A program made the position numbers and the translations under genes. Below, piece after piece: positions 25,001 to 35,458 of a DNA stretch of 64,000 bases. Source of the stretch: Sipunculus nudus. Taxonomy: Eukaryota > Annelida > Sipuncula > Golfingiida > Sipunculidae. The notes below the pieces were generated by a model. That model was not told the origin of the DNA. It saw only the letters and a list, made by a program, of their open reading frames with translations, and ran no database searches. The DNA lies in contig CM049317.1 in the NCBI GenBank assembly GCA_026874595.1, positions 63,525,118 through 63,589,117 on the forward strand, given 5' to 3'. The stretch's first letter is position 1; each line of letters starts with the position of its first letter.

Positions 25001-26461
25001 GGATACTAAAGGACATGGAGGGAAAATGCGTTTTGCAATACTCGTTCAAGAAAAAGGACCAAGTGGTCTCACTCAGCAACAGAACCTCTGTAAAAATAAA
25101 AGAAGATATGATCCATATAGATTCTCAGCTGCTATTTCAGAGATTAGTCACCATTAGTACACAGAATGACAATCTTCTATAGGTATTTCAGTATGAGCTA
25201 TGCAGCTACCCGACTGCACTTTTTGAGGATAAGTCTACAATGAGATTGGCTAATAAAGCATCTTTGGCCGATGCAATGTGGAAATTAATGCCATCAGATG
25301 GTCCTGTGCCGACAGGGAATATCTTTTATATATTGGATGGCGGAGCATTGCTTCACAGAGTTCCATGGAAGCGTGATTCAACATATGACAATATATGCCA
25401 GCAATATCTCAGATATGTGTCTGGTCACTATGGTCAACCAATTATTGTGTTTGACGAATATATGCATGGTCCAAGCACCAAGGACTCAACGCAGCAGCGT
25501 AGAGCTGGAAAATGCTTTAGAAAAGCTGTTAAATTTTCAGGACCCATGGTTTTCAGTGGCCGAAAGTGTGATTTTTATCTAACAAAGAAAACAGTCAGAG
25601 ATTCATTTATCTGCTAAGTGAGAAATTGGAAGGACAAGGATGTCAAATAGTCCATGCCCGGGGAGATGCGGATCTGCTTATTGTTCAGACTACGCTTGAT
25701 GCGGCACAGAAAACCTCAAAACCTACTGTTCTAGTGGCAGATGACACAGATATTCTGATTTTGCTTTGTTTTCTTTCCAATGACATCACTCCAAATGTGT
25801 ACATTCGGCCTGAACCCCGACAAGAAGTTACAAAAAAGGCATCGAAATGCTGGAATATTGCTCTCCTTAGAAGTATTCTCGGTCCTGACGTATGTTTTAA
25901 TGCATTATTCATGCACGCTATTCTGGGGTGTGATACCACTTCACATGTGCATGGACTTGGCAAAGGACTTGCTCTGAAGATGATGCGTACAAATCCGAAT
26001 TTCAAGAAATTAGCTGAGGCATTTTTAAAGCCAAACAATAAAAAAGACGCTATAATTGCAGCTAGGGAGTCCGCTCTAGTTGAATTGTATAAAGGAAAGC
26101 CAGTTGACAAACTTGATTCCCTTCGACTTCAGCAGTTCCAGTAAAAAGTACGATAATGTACTTCGTTTGTGAATCCTCACGTCCTCCCCCCTACATCAGC
26201 AGCTGCAAAATATCCCAGCATGCGGGTTTACCTGCAAGTTCAGCAGTGGATGGGGAATGCTGAGAAAATGAATGCAGAGATATGGGGATGGTACATTCAA
26301 AGCTTTTGGAAGTAGTCAGGTGCAACTGCAAAATGGGTTGTAGAACAAAACAGTGTTCGTGCAGAAAAAATGGGCTAGAGTGCTCAGGTGGCTGTGGACA
26401 TTGTCGAGGCGTATGTTCTAATGTCACATTACCAGAAGACAATGAACAGTTTGATGAATAA
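22040..26461 (+). pseudogene. Transposase with fused XPG/FEN1-like nuclease, frame broken
   Basis: A long coding region starts at ATG 22040. The N-terminus has Cys pairs C5/C8 and C96/C99 and an H159xxC162 pair, likely zinc-binding. A core follows with VADNVDHN (D435, D438) and TLDG (D445), then TFDQPLWWK and LRLGGFHTEMSFLG, which I read as an RNase H-like transposase domain of the Academ type. The nuclease part (25240-26140) has YILDGGALLHR (D codon 25336), IVFDEYMHGPS (D codon 25453), RGDADLL (25665, 25671), VADDTDILILL (25740-25749) and LGCDTT (25932), the ordered acidic motifs of XPG/FEN1. A tail at 26300-26461 reads RCNCKMGC...CSCRKNGLECSGGC..C, CXC-like. Lesions: frame change at A5 (23543-23547), A10 (24246-24255), A8 (24335-24342) and T5 (25572-25576); in-frame stops TAG 25180, TAA 26142 and TAA 26154; and a frame change with probable loss near 26295. 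Confidence 0.85.
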
Positions 26462-26557
26462 ACCACCTATTATACTTCTTTATACAAGGTTTTGTATTCA
26501 TAACGAATGAAGTGTTTTCAGATATTTCAACAAAAGAGTCTCCGTGTTCCAAAAATT

Positions 26558-26719
26558 GGGCGTGGCGGCCATATTGGATTATCCTATTTAAGAACTGTTC
26601 CACTCAATATATTTTCTTAGACTTTAATATGTTCATCTATATATTTTTCTGAACTGAATAACATAAAAATAAATTCTGTTGCAATTTGTGGTGGGTCATT
26701 CCATATATTGACTGGACTA
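26558..26719. repeat. Right terminal inverted repeat of the Academ-type element
   Basis: This is the inverse complement of 20675-20847 with scattered substitutions. It includes AATAAA at 26668-26673, a possible polyadenylation signal about 207 bp after the last coding block, so the repeat may double as the 3' end of the transposase transcript. Confidence 0.9.
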
Positions 26720-26889
26720 ATCATACTAATTCCACGTAGATTTCTTAAATTAGGTCACTGTGTCGGGAGGGGGGGGGGAATGCACACTTTTTAGGGTCCT
26801 CAATCTCCAGGGACTTTGAAAAATGTAAGCAGTACATCTGTTTACGGATATGGATATATAAAAGCGGACCGAACTGTCTCGCTAGTGAA

Positions 26890-26970
26890 CCGTGCTTTTC
26901 CAGCGAAGCGGTTGGCACGCCGGACTTGTGCGCCACCGTTATGGGTTCGAATCCCGGATCGACCAAGAAT
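26890..26970 (+). repeat. tRNA-like (SINE-type) sequence
   Basis: The stretch has an A-box-like CGGTTGGCACGCCGG followed by a good B box GGTTCGAATCC at 26944-26954, at tRNA-like spacing. It lies in the right flank of the transposon. The arms do not pair well enough for me to call a functional tRNA, so a tRNA-derived SINE is more likely. Confidence 0.5.
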
Positions 26971-28321
26971 TTTCCCCTGAGCAATTTGTCTTCGTAACAT
27001 CCATTACATAAATAGATTCTGGAGCCTACGAACCCCAGCCAAAATCTATTAATCAGTCGTTCATACGTGCACGTTTGATTTAAAACATTGTCATAGTTCA
27101 GACACACCGGTTCACACGGCAATGTCGCAGAACACCTACATACGAATGGGCCACTTCTACCTGGGGACAAAGGAATTGTCCTTTTTAATTATTCCTTTGT
27201 GGAATTGTGACAATAGCACTTAAATATATCATGGTGACTCCGATTACCTCCCAAATGTTATCGATTAAGGAGGCGGTTTTATTCTACCTCTCTACAAATT
27301 TTCAACAAAATCTGTAAATTACATTTTACTTTAACATGAGTATCAGACAGACAGGGTACAAATTGTATCTGTTTTCCTTGACACCCTCTATAGTGAAATC
27401 CAGGGGGGGGGGGGGGGTCCAGGGCAGTTCTCCTATGAATGCTGAAATTTTTATTTTCTGTCCATTTTTTCAATCCTGTAACTTTAGCCATAGGCTTTTC
27501 TCACAGACAATATATAACATTAATGAAAAAAAAACATGAACACCCAGTCAAAATTAGCTCAGGGTAATGGCCCATGGGCCATCTGTTTAAAATATCTGTT
27601 TAAAACGTTAGCAGCTGGTAAATAATCATATACATCATTTAATATTCTGTGACAGGCACTTCGGAAACCTTACACTTAAGTGAGCTCTGCACTTTTCAGG
27701 TCTCCTTCGTTTTAACCGCTGCATTGTTCAGCAAGTTTTTCAGGGTCTCACCAAAAGGCATAAGCAATGGTGAAGAGACTAGCGAGGGCGGAGTTGAGCG
27801 GGTTGTTAACCGAAGCTGGATTCACAGTGCGATACTACTTTCTCATTGATATGATTACAATTCTTTTTCCTGTACCAACCCCGGTGGTGAAACATGGAGA
27901 ATCTTGCTACACAAAGCTGCGATTACAGGATAGGAGATTAAGAACTGCTGAGGTGTATAACTAATTATATAATTAGTGTAATTAATGATATAATTTGCCT
28001 TTAATTAGATATATATATATATTCGTGAGATGTTAGTACCTGTCCTTAGCTAACACAGGGCAGCGAATTAAGGAGGGAATTAAGTCTTAACCACAGCATC
28101 AACTGTGGCCAGTTTTCTTCAAGGCGCGGATCAAGGGGCGGGGGGGGGGGTTAGTTGGGGAAGGGGTCGAGACCAAAACCATGACAGGTAAATTGTTTGG
28201 AATAGTCACACAATGACAACCCCCCCCCCCCCCTCGAAAAAAATAAAATTCTGGGTCCGCACCTGACTCCGTATCATGTATTTCAGATTTCGTTCCTGAG
28301 TGGTACAGAATACATTAAGTC
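26971..28321. other. Non-coding stretch upstream of the EGF/DUF4430 gene
   Basis: G and C runs occur at about 27403-27417, 28140-28150 and 28220-28233, and a short (TA)n at about 28009-28022. TGTATTTCAG ending near 28286 could be the acceptor that joins a non-coding first exon to the exon with the start codon. No coding sequence was recognised. Confidence 0.45.
28119..28266. mobile_element. Short palindromic MITE-like element, second copy
   Basis: The left end TCAAGGCGCGGATCAAGG and the right end CTGGGTCCGCACCTGA are imperfect inverses of each other and match the ends of 1689-1892. It lies just upstream of the EGF/DUF4430 gene and carries a G run and a C run. Confidence 0.5.
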
Positions 28322-29188
28322 ATGATGACCCTTTCCATCCTATCTCTTTTGGCGATCATGGCGATGACCAAGACACAAGAAGATTGTAAGTACATAAATT
28401 TGCTAAGAAATCACATGCCTCCACCGTCAATTTGCAAATATGACAAAGACTCTTAAAAAACGTTAGTGGATGTTAGGTAAGTGTAGGAAATATATTATTT
28501 CATGCCGAGATGTATGTGTCGCAAGCTTGGCGGTTGCATAAATGTCTGCTCTGCCTGATAGAACAAAGATGTATTAAAGACTTGACGGGTACCCCGGATG
28601 GAAAATATATACTTACCGTTTCCTGCGAAGCACAGAGTACTTCATAGAAAGATCAGTACAAGCCAGATATTTTACCTCAGAAAATGACAGATGATGCATG
28701 CACTTGAGTAATAACTATAAAGCTATAATTAGACACCGTGCCAAAAAAATATATTTTAAGACTTATTTCTACGTTTCAGGGAAAAGAGATAATTTCATTT
28801 TCTTATTTTAAATTGAAAAAAAGACGAATATTTAAGAAAAAATATATACGAAATCAAAGGAAAACCAGACATAACATAAATATATCAAAATGAATCCATT
28901 ATCCCTGAAATTAGTTGCTTACATAATAAAATATAGAACGCAATTAACACGGAACGGGCCAAGATCACATGTTTGTGCAAACTCTCGGGGGTAGAAGTCG
29001 GTTTTTTAAATGGACATATATTATGCCTTTTCTTTCACATTATCAGTTTACTTTTGCCGTATAGAAAACAAACCACGAGTGTCTGTTTACAATAAACAGG
29101 CCGCGTGACAGGAGGTCCGATTCTGCGCATTCGCAACAGATCCCAATTAAAGTGTAGTCCAAACTAGGCCATAGAACTATCATGTACT

Positions 29189-29257
<69 letters not shown>

Positions 29258-29578
29258 GCTGGAAGGACATAACGGTCCATTGGGAGAATGAATTTATATT
29301 GTAGAATCTGCCGCAACACATTTGTAGGATAGGTACGATAAAACATGCAGCTTCCCCTGACCCACGAGTTTTGTCAAACGAACAAGTTAAGGCAGAATTA
29401 AAGCTGTAATTCCCATCAATTGTAAGTAATAAAAAAACATAAATACTCGCACGTTTAATTTTAATTGAACGAGAAATTCGGTTCCTTTCTTTTGTCTTGC
29501 ATCTCATGATGTAAACCAAGAGTAATCGTAAAATTATATAGTTTTACTTCTATTTTCAAAGAATACAAATACCAATGG

Positions 29579-29624
<46 letters not shown>

Positions 29625-29667
29625 CACCTTATATATTGCTTTTTCTTGAAAAGAGCTTATGGCGATG

Positions 29668-29713
<46 letters not shown>

Positions 29714-32651
29714 ATTTCAGCTGGGGCCTGTAGTCCGTCCCCATGTTTAAACGGTGGACGTTGTCTTCCTAGAAACAACGAGAGAGGCTACGAGTGTTGG
29801 TGCTGGTGGACACACGGTGGAGTCAACTGTAGTAAAGGCAGGCTTGTTGTTGGCTAATGTGCTTTAGTTATTTTTTATACTTCAGATGTCATTATTCATG
29901 CACCTTTATCACACAAACACTTGTGAGTCTGTGTTTACCTATCTGTATCAAACCCGTGATAAATTATGTGTTAAAGCTAGGAATGCCGCACATTCAAATG
30001 GTAAATTGACCAAAAAATGTAAAAAAAAAATTCCATTACATATGTGAGAGACAGACACAGGGAGACATTTAAAAACATCATTTGTTAATCCCAGGCCTGT
30101 GTCTCTTTCATGTGTCTCTTTATATATATGAGATACAGGTATAGAGATAGGGAGAGATTCAGAGTTTATTAATCAATACACACTCCTTCGAATTCGAACT
30201 GTACTTTCTTACTTTTCATTTTTACACTCAGAGAATCACTTCACCGTGATCAGCTACACTATCATGAACAACGTGACCAACGACGCAAGAGAATTCCGTT
30301 ACACGAAGCCGGTCTTCGCCTGGGCCACTGATCTTTACGACATCATGGCAAAAGTTGCCGCAGAGGACCAGCGTTACAGGTGAGGAATACATACGCTGGA
30401 CTTGTACCAGTGCTGTAACAGAACTGCTGTGTGTTTTTTTAGCTCAGCTGACTCAAAGTCAACTAAGGTATAAATATGGCGTTTGGTCCGGTCGTCCGTT
30501 AGCAGGGCACAAATTGTAACTGTTGGACCTAGGTACTTCTTAATGAACATACAAAGAGGTCAATAAAAATCTCTTAGGGAACCTATATGAGGTAGTCTGT
30601 TTCCTCTGAGCTATGGGACTTACAAGTTCCCCCCAGAATAATAACAAATTTGATTCAAAACCTCTAATATCCTGATAAATTTATGCATGGATTGTCATGA
30701 AATTTGCCTTGAATATTGACCAGGACTAGTTTTGTCCGTTCCCGAAAAGCGGTGGCGCTACCTGTATTTTTTTCTTATTTTTACGAATATTTTCTTTTTT
30801 TTTACTGAAAAATGACAAAAAAACATTTCATTTTCTCAGCTTTTATTGTCCCAAAACATGGTGTGTTGAATGATCACAAGTAGATATCCTAAAGTTATCA
30901 CCCTAGCTGTCCGTCTGTCTGTCTTTCCATCCGTCCATTCACAAAAATTTGTTTTCAGATGATAACTCCAAATTAGATTGACATGTGGATTTCAAATTTG
31001 ACCTACATATGCCCAGCACAAAAGCAAGAACCTGCATGATTTGTGGGTTATGAGGTCAAAGGTCAAGGTCACCGGACTCACTTATTAAATAAGATAATGT
31101 CTGTATTTTAAGCCAAGCATTTCATCCCAAACCATATATCTTGCGCATTTAGCTGATTTACCCGTTTGGGGAGAGCATAAATTTTGGATCACATGGTCAA
31201 AGGCAAGGTCACAGGAGGCATCTGTTCGCAAATTAGTTTCCAGATTATGATAACTCCAGTTTAGTATGACGTTATGGTTTCAAACTTATGATAATTTTTC
31301 TTTGGATAGACAGATCTGTTTCAAATGATTTATTAAAGACCAACCACTTAGGTAAAAATCATTTTGATTTTCAGGGAAACTGAGATCAAAGGTAAAGGTC
31401 ACAGGAGCCACATCTTCAAAAGGTTGTGAAAAAGATTGTGATTCTGAAAAAAATATTAAAATAAATCCTTATAGACTAATTCAGCCGAGCGTCTAGATCC
31501 ATGGGTCCCTAGTTTCTTGTTTAGACAAGTGGTCGTAATCTCCGGGATGCAAGAGGCACAATGCAACAGCCTGAGATGTGAAAAGATTGTTACCAAAGAA
31601 TGAATGAATAAATGACTGAATGAATGAATGAATATTATATTCTCGTTAAAGGGCTTCTGGCCCATTGAACCAATTAAAAGAATATAAATGAAATATGGTA
31701 TACTATTAAAATAAATAACAATAATAATAATCATAACTGGGTAAAGCTGGGAACTGGGCTCATTTCTCATGTTTATCTCTGTCTGAAACTGAAAGGAATA
31801 ATTTATATTTCAAATTCTAACTTTTTGTTTATAAATCAATTGATAGAAAAAATAACAGTACACAGATCATTTAATTATTTTGCTATACACTACCCATTCT
31901 TACTCCTATCTATAGAAAAGTACTATTTACTGAGTTAATTGTACCTCAAGCATGCAAGCTTTATTGTGTATTTATCGGAATTCGTTGGTTGGTTGGTTTT
32001 TCTGAATGGACGTTATGGAAAGACGGAAATATCGGAAGAGCCAGAGAGAAAAAAAAAACAACCTATTTTGGGGGTTACCTGGATTACCATAATGTTTTGA
32101 TTTAAAATATTCTCTACTATTGTGGACAAAGGCGAACGAGATCGTCTTGTTTACTTACATTAGCTGAACCTTTGATTGCCAGTTTCCGAAACGGGGGAGA
32201 CGTGGGATGCAACAATCCAGCTGGTGAACCATGCCACACATTTCTTTTGGCTTGGATTAATATACATGTAAATTTACTAATTCAAGATAAATGTGCATTT
32301 TCTTACATTTGAGGCTTCATTAGCGTTTTGTTGTAAACTATGTATATTTAATATACACATCACTTGATACCTTTCCCTACAGTCATGTTTCATTGGTTTC
32401 CGATCAGAAATTTTTTTAATATCAGATGGAAAACCGAGTGCTCGCAAGATTTCGAATGTGATACTGGCCATGTTTAATACATTTTCTTCTTAGCCATAAA
32501 AAACATTATCGATTATGTTTTTTAATTGATGTTAAATAATAAAAAAGCAAGGGAGATTATCGTCCTGCATATTTCTATAAATAATAAAAATATAAATAAT
32601 AAGTGACTAAAATTCGGGAAACGTATCCATATATATATATATATATATAAG

Positions 32652-32704
<53 letters not shown>

Positions 32705-35458
32705 ATAAATGTCTCGATCGAATGGCTTCACGCTTATATATATTAAGTACTTGTTAACGTAAACACATACTGCCACATTTAGCAGTTTATAAGCTTACAT
32801 TAGGCAAATGCATAATATGAAGAAAAACCATAGCTAAACACACTGCTAATATCACAGTCTATTATAATAAATGGAAACCATTAAGCAAGTTTTTTAGAAT
32901 CTATCTGTCTTGTAAGTGTACTAGTCGTTTGTATGTTATAGATTGTTTGATTGTATGTAACACGTCTCATTTTTGTTATAATAAAATAAATAAAATACTA
33001 TGTTTCCAAAACATGCAATCTATAATCCAGGTTTCCGTGGATATCAGGGGATTGATAACAGTGACCAGTCCTTGACGCCCCTGCCACAGGTTTTTTTTAT
33101 GTTTCAAGTTTCGATTATTTATTTGAACTCTGGTTTAGGTTCAATGCCACTTATTATGATGGACTGGGCTACTTCATCACGGAGATCAATGGTCTAAAAC
33201 AGGATACAGAGGCTAAACTCTATTGGCTCTTACTGGTCAAGAGAATATGGTCCCCCTGGTGCCGTTCTGCCCTCGGTATGTAACGGGCTATATTTCATAT
33301 AATTAATCATTTTACTTTTTCTTAGTCCGCTCTTGTTTATTATTCTATTTTTTTACTTAATGTAGTCGGAAGCTTAAAAATACCAAAGTATTTAACCTTT
33401 AATTGGTTTAGGATGACTCTAATACAAATTGCAGGTATCTGTTTGTGTGGGACTTGCGCGGAACCTACGCGATGTGCCGCATGCGGAGAGGCACTTTTCC
33501 TATTTGCAGGTCCCCGCACGCGGGTGATCTCATCCTCTTCCTGTTCTTGTTACCATCTTTCTAATTCTTCCTGTTCTTGTCACATTCTTAGGTACTCTTA
33601 CTTTTCTTGTCACCATCTTACTTATTCTTTCTGTTCTTGTCACCATCTTAGTGTAATCGTTACTCTTCCTTTTCATGACACCATCTGACTTACTGTTACT
33701 GATAACGTCGCTGTCACCATCTGAGTTCCTCTTTATGTTCTTGTCACCATCCTAGATATTGTTACTCCTCCTGACCTTTACATCATCTTAGTTATTGTTA
33801 TTCTTTATGTTCTTGTCACCATCTCAGTGACTCTTCTTGGTCCGATCACCTTTCCTACACACTGTTTTTTTCCTGCTCTTGTGACCATCTTAGTTTTGTT
33901 ACTCTCCCTGTTCTTGTTCTTATCACTATCTTGCTTACTCTTTCTGTTCTAGTCATCCTCGTAATTACTCTTACTTTTCTTGCAAGCATGTTACTACCTC
34001 TTCCTGTAGTTATTTCTGTAGTTTACTTCTTGTTACTCTTCCTGGTCTTGTTATCATCTTTGGTTTTTTCCTGTTCTTGTCACCATCTTAGTTTTGTCAC
34101 TTAATTTTGTCTTCCTGTTCTTGTCAAATCTGAGTTCCTGTTACTCTTTAGGTTTTTTTAACCATCTGAGTTACTCTTTCTCTTCCTGTTCTTGACATCG
34201 TATATTATATACTCTTCATTTTCTTGTCACTTTCTTAGTTACTCTTCCTCCTCGCATCATCAGCTTAGTTACTATTCCTGTTGTTGGCACCATTTTGGTT
34301 ACTCTTACTTTTTCTTGTCACACATCTCTGTTTCTCTTCCTGTTCTTGTCGCCATCGATGTTATTGTTACTCTTCCAGCTCTTATCATTTTTAGTTACTC
34401 TTCCTGTTCTTGTCGCCATCTGAGTTATTGTTTCTCTTTCTCCTCTTGTCACCGTCTTAATAACCCTTCCCTTTCTTGTCACAATTAGAGTTACTATTTC
34501 TCCTCCTTTTGTCACCATCTAAGTACCTCTTGTAACATCTAAGTTTCTTTTTCTGTTCTTGTCACCATCTTACTGCTACTCTCCCTGACCTTTACATCAT
34601 CTAAGTTACTGTTACTGTTATTGTTCTTTTCACCGTCTTAGTTACTCTTACTTTTTCTTGTCACCAACTGAATATCTCTTCCGTTTCTTGTCGCCATCTT
34701 AATAACTGTTTCTCTTCCTAATCTTGGCACCCATTAGGTACTCTCCCGGTCTTGTCACCATCTTACTTTCCTATTCTTGTCACCGTCCTAGTTAATCATG
34801 CTGTTTTTGTCACCACATTAGTTTTGTTACTCATCCTGTTCTGTAAACATCTGAGTAACTGTTACTCTTCCTGTTCTTGGCACCGTCTCAGTTTGTATTC
34901 TTGTCATCATCTTAATTAATCTTCCTATATTTGACACCCTCCGAGTTACTATTACTCTCCCTGTTCATGTCACCACCTGAGTGACTGTTTCGTTTCCTGT
35001 TCTTGTCACAATCTCAGTTACGGTGACTTTTCCTGTTCTCTTCAACGTCCTAGTTAATCTTCCTTTTCTTGTCACCACCTGAGTAACTGTTACTCTTTCT
35101 AGTCTTGTCACTAATTGAGTACTTTTTTTCTCATCTTGTTCTTGTCATCACCTTGGTTATTCTTCCTGTTATTGTCACTATCTCAGTTAATCTTCCTTAA
35201 GTTGTCACCATTTTAGTTACTCTTCTTGTTCTTGCCGCCATCTTAGGTACTCTTACTGTTCTTTTCACTATCTCAGTTACTCTTCCTTTTATTGTCAAAT
35301 TCTTAGTTACTCTTCCAATTCTGGTCATCAGGATCTTTTGTCATTTACTTTTTTCAGGCGCCAGTTCCTACAAACCCACTTGGTTTGACCATGTCATGTT
35401 CACGTACAACACGTGGGAGGAGGTATCCAAGCTGCCCGAGTGTGAAATATATGGATAA
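28322..35458 (+). CDS. Secreted EGF-like plus DUF4430 domain protein, five exons, 188 aa
   Basis: Coding exons are 28322-28385, 29721-29837, 30232-30379, 33139-33275 and 35358-35458. Splice phases (1, 1, 2, 1) agree throughout, the total is 567 nt, and it ends with TAA. Exon 1 encodes a hydrophobic signal peptide starting MMTLSILSLL; a second ATG follows immediately. Exon 2 is an EGF-like module (CSPSPCLNGGRC...YECWCWWTHGGVNC). Exons 3-5 read FTVISYTIMNN...VFAWATDLYDIMAKVAAED, then YYDGLGYFITEINGL and YWLLLVK, ending in a HVMFTYNTWEEV strand. This is the pattern of DUF4430, the C-terminal domain of transcobalamin and intrinsic factor; the N-terminal helical barrel of those carriers is absent. 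A secreted role is inferred, and ligand binding is unknown. Intron 2 appears to start with GC (AAAG|GCAGGC). An alternative is a weak GT donor at CTT|GTTGTT joined to an acceptor 2 bp downstream. Introns are packed with repeats. Confidence 0.75.
29189..29255. repeat. (TA)n microsatellite in intron 1
   Basis: A near-perfect TA tract, interrupted once by CATA. A second tract lies at 29579-29622 in the same intron. Confidence 0.95.
29670..29711. repeat. (TA)n tract directly before a splice acceptor
   Basis: The tract ends only ten bases before the exon 2 start. The acceptor reads (TA)n then TGGATTTCAG, so the usual polypyrimidine tract is largely replaced by TA repeats. Confidence 0.9.
30900..31440. 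repeat. Tandem intronic repeat with GGTCAAAGGTCAAGGTCA motifs
   Basis: Three diverged units of about 150-185 bp end in GAGGTCAAAGGTCAAGGTCA (near 31052), ATGGTCAAAGGCAAGGTCA (near 31194) and GATCAAAGGTAAAGGTCA (near 31384). Each unit also has a GATAACTCCA..TTAG landmark. This style of repeat, with CCGTCTGTCTGTC upstream, is familiar from mollusc introns. Confidence 0.65.
31441..33138. other. Rest of intron 3 of the EGF/DUF4430 gene
   Basis: It contains a (GAAT)n tract at about 31598-31634 and (TA)n at 32629-32702 interrupted by TAAGATAAAT, which also follows the tract. No exon was recognised. Confidence 0.5.
33530..35345. repeat. 1.8-kb degenerate minisatellite filling intron 4
   Basis: Dozens of imperfect copies of a unit of about 25-35 bp, TTACTCTTCCTGTTCTTGTC followed by ACCATCTTAG, run from just after 33530 almost to the exon 5 acceptor at 35357. 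The unit contains a pyrimidine tract ending in TTAG, so the array is a field of acceptor-like sequences on the sense strand. Short open frames inside are artefacts. Confidence 0.9.

Larger units (their letters stand above)
20675..26719 (+). mobile_element. Academ-type (AcademX-like) DNA transposon, full length with TIRs
   Basis: Both ends are visible. TAGTCCAGTCAAT starts at 20675 and its exact inverse ATTGACTGGACTA ends at 26719, as the tips of long imperfect inverted repeats. The outside bases are ATC on each side (20672-20674 and 26720-26722), a candidate 3-bp target-site duplication. Because the tips contain TA, a TA or CTA duplication is equally readable. The 6,045-bp body has a 5' leader with an intron, then one long coding region on the plus strand joining a transposase core, an XPG/FEN1-like nuclease and Cys-rich termini. 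A transposase fused to an XPG-type nuclease, with long TIRs and a short TSD, is how I know the AcademX group of the Academ superfamily. That assignment is from recalled family features, not a search. The coding region has several lesions. Confidence 0.85.

Noticed and set aside
26890-26970. Functional tRNA gene
   Set aside because: A and B boxes are present but acceptor and anticodon stems do not pair convincingly; a tRNA-derived SINE is the better reading. The same applies to 39760-39850 and about 46215-46300.
29043-29519. 158-codon open frame on the minus strand
   Set aside because: It reads through a (TA)n tract as Ile-Tyr repeats and overlaps intron 1 of the plus-strand EGF/DUF4430 gene; no recognisable domain.
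33100-35400. CRISPR-like or regularly spaced array in intron 4
   Set aside because: The repeats are imperfect and have no distinct unique spacers, and the genome is eukaryotic; it is a degenerate minisatellite.
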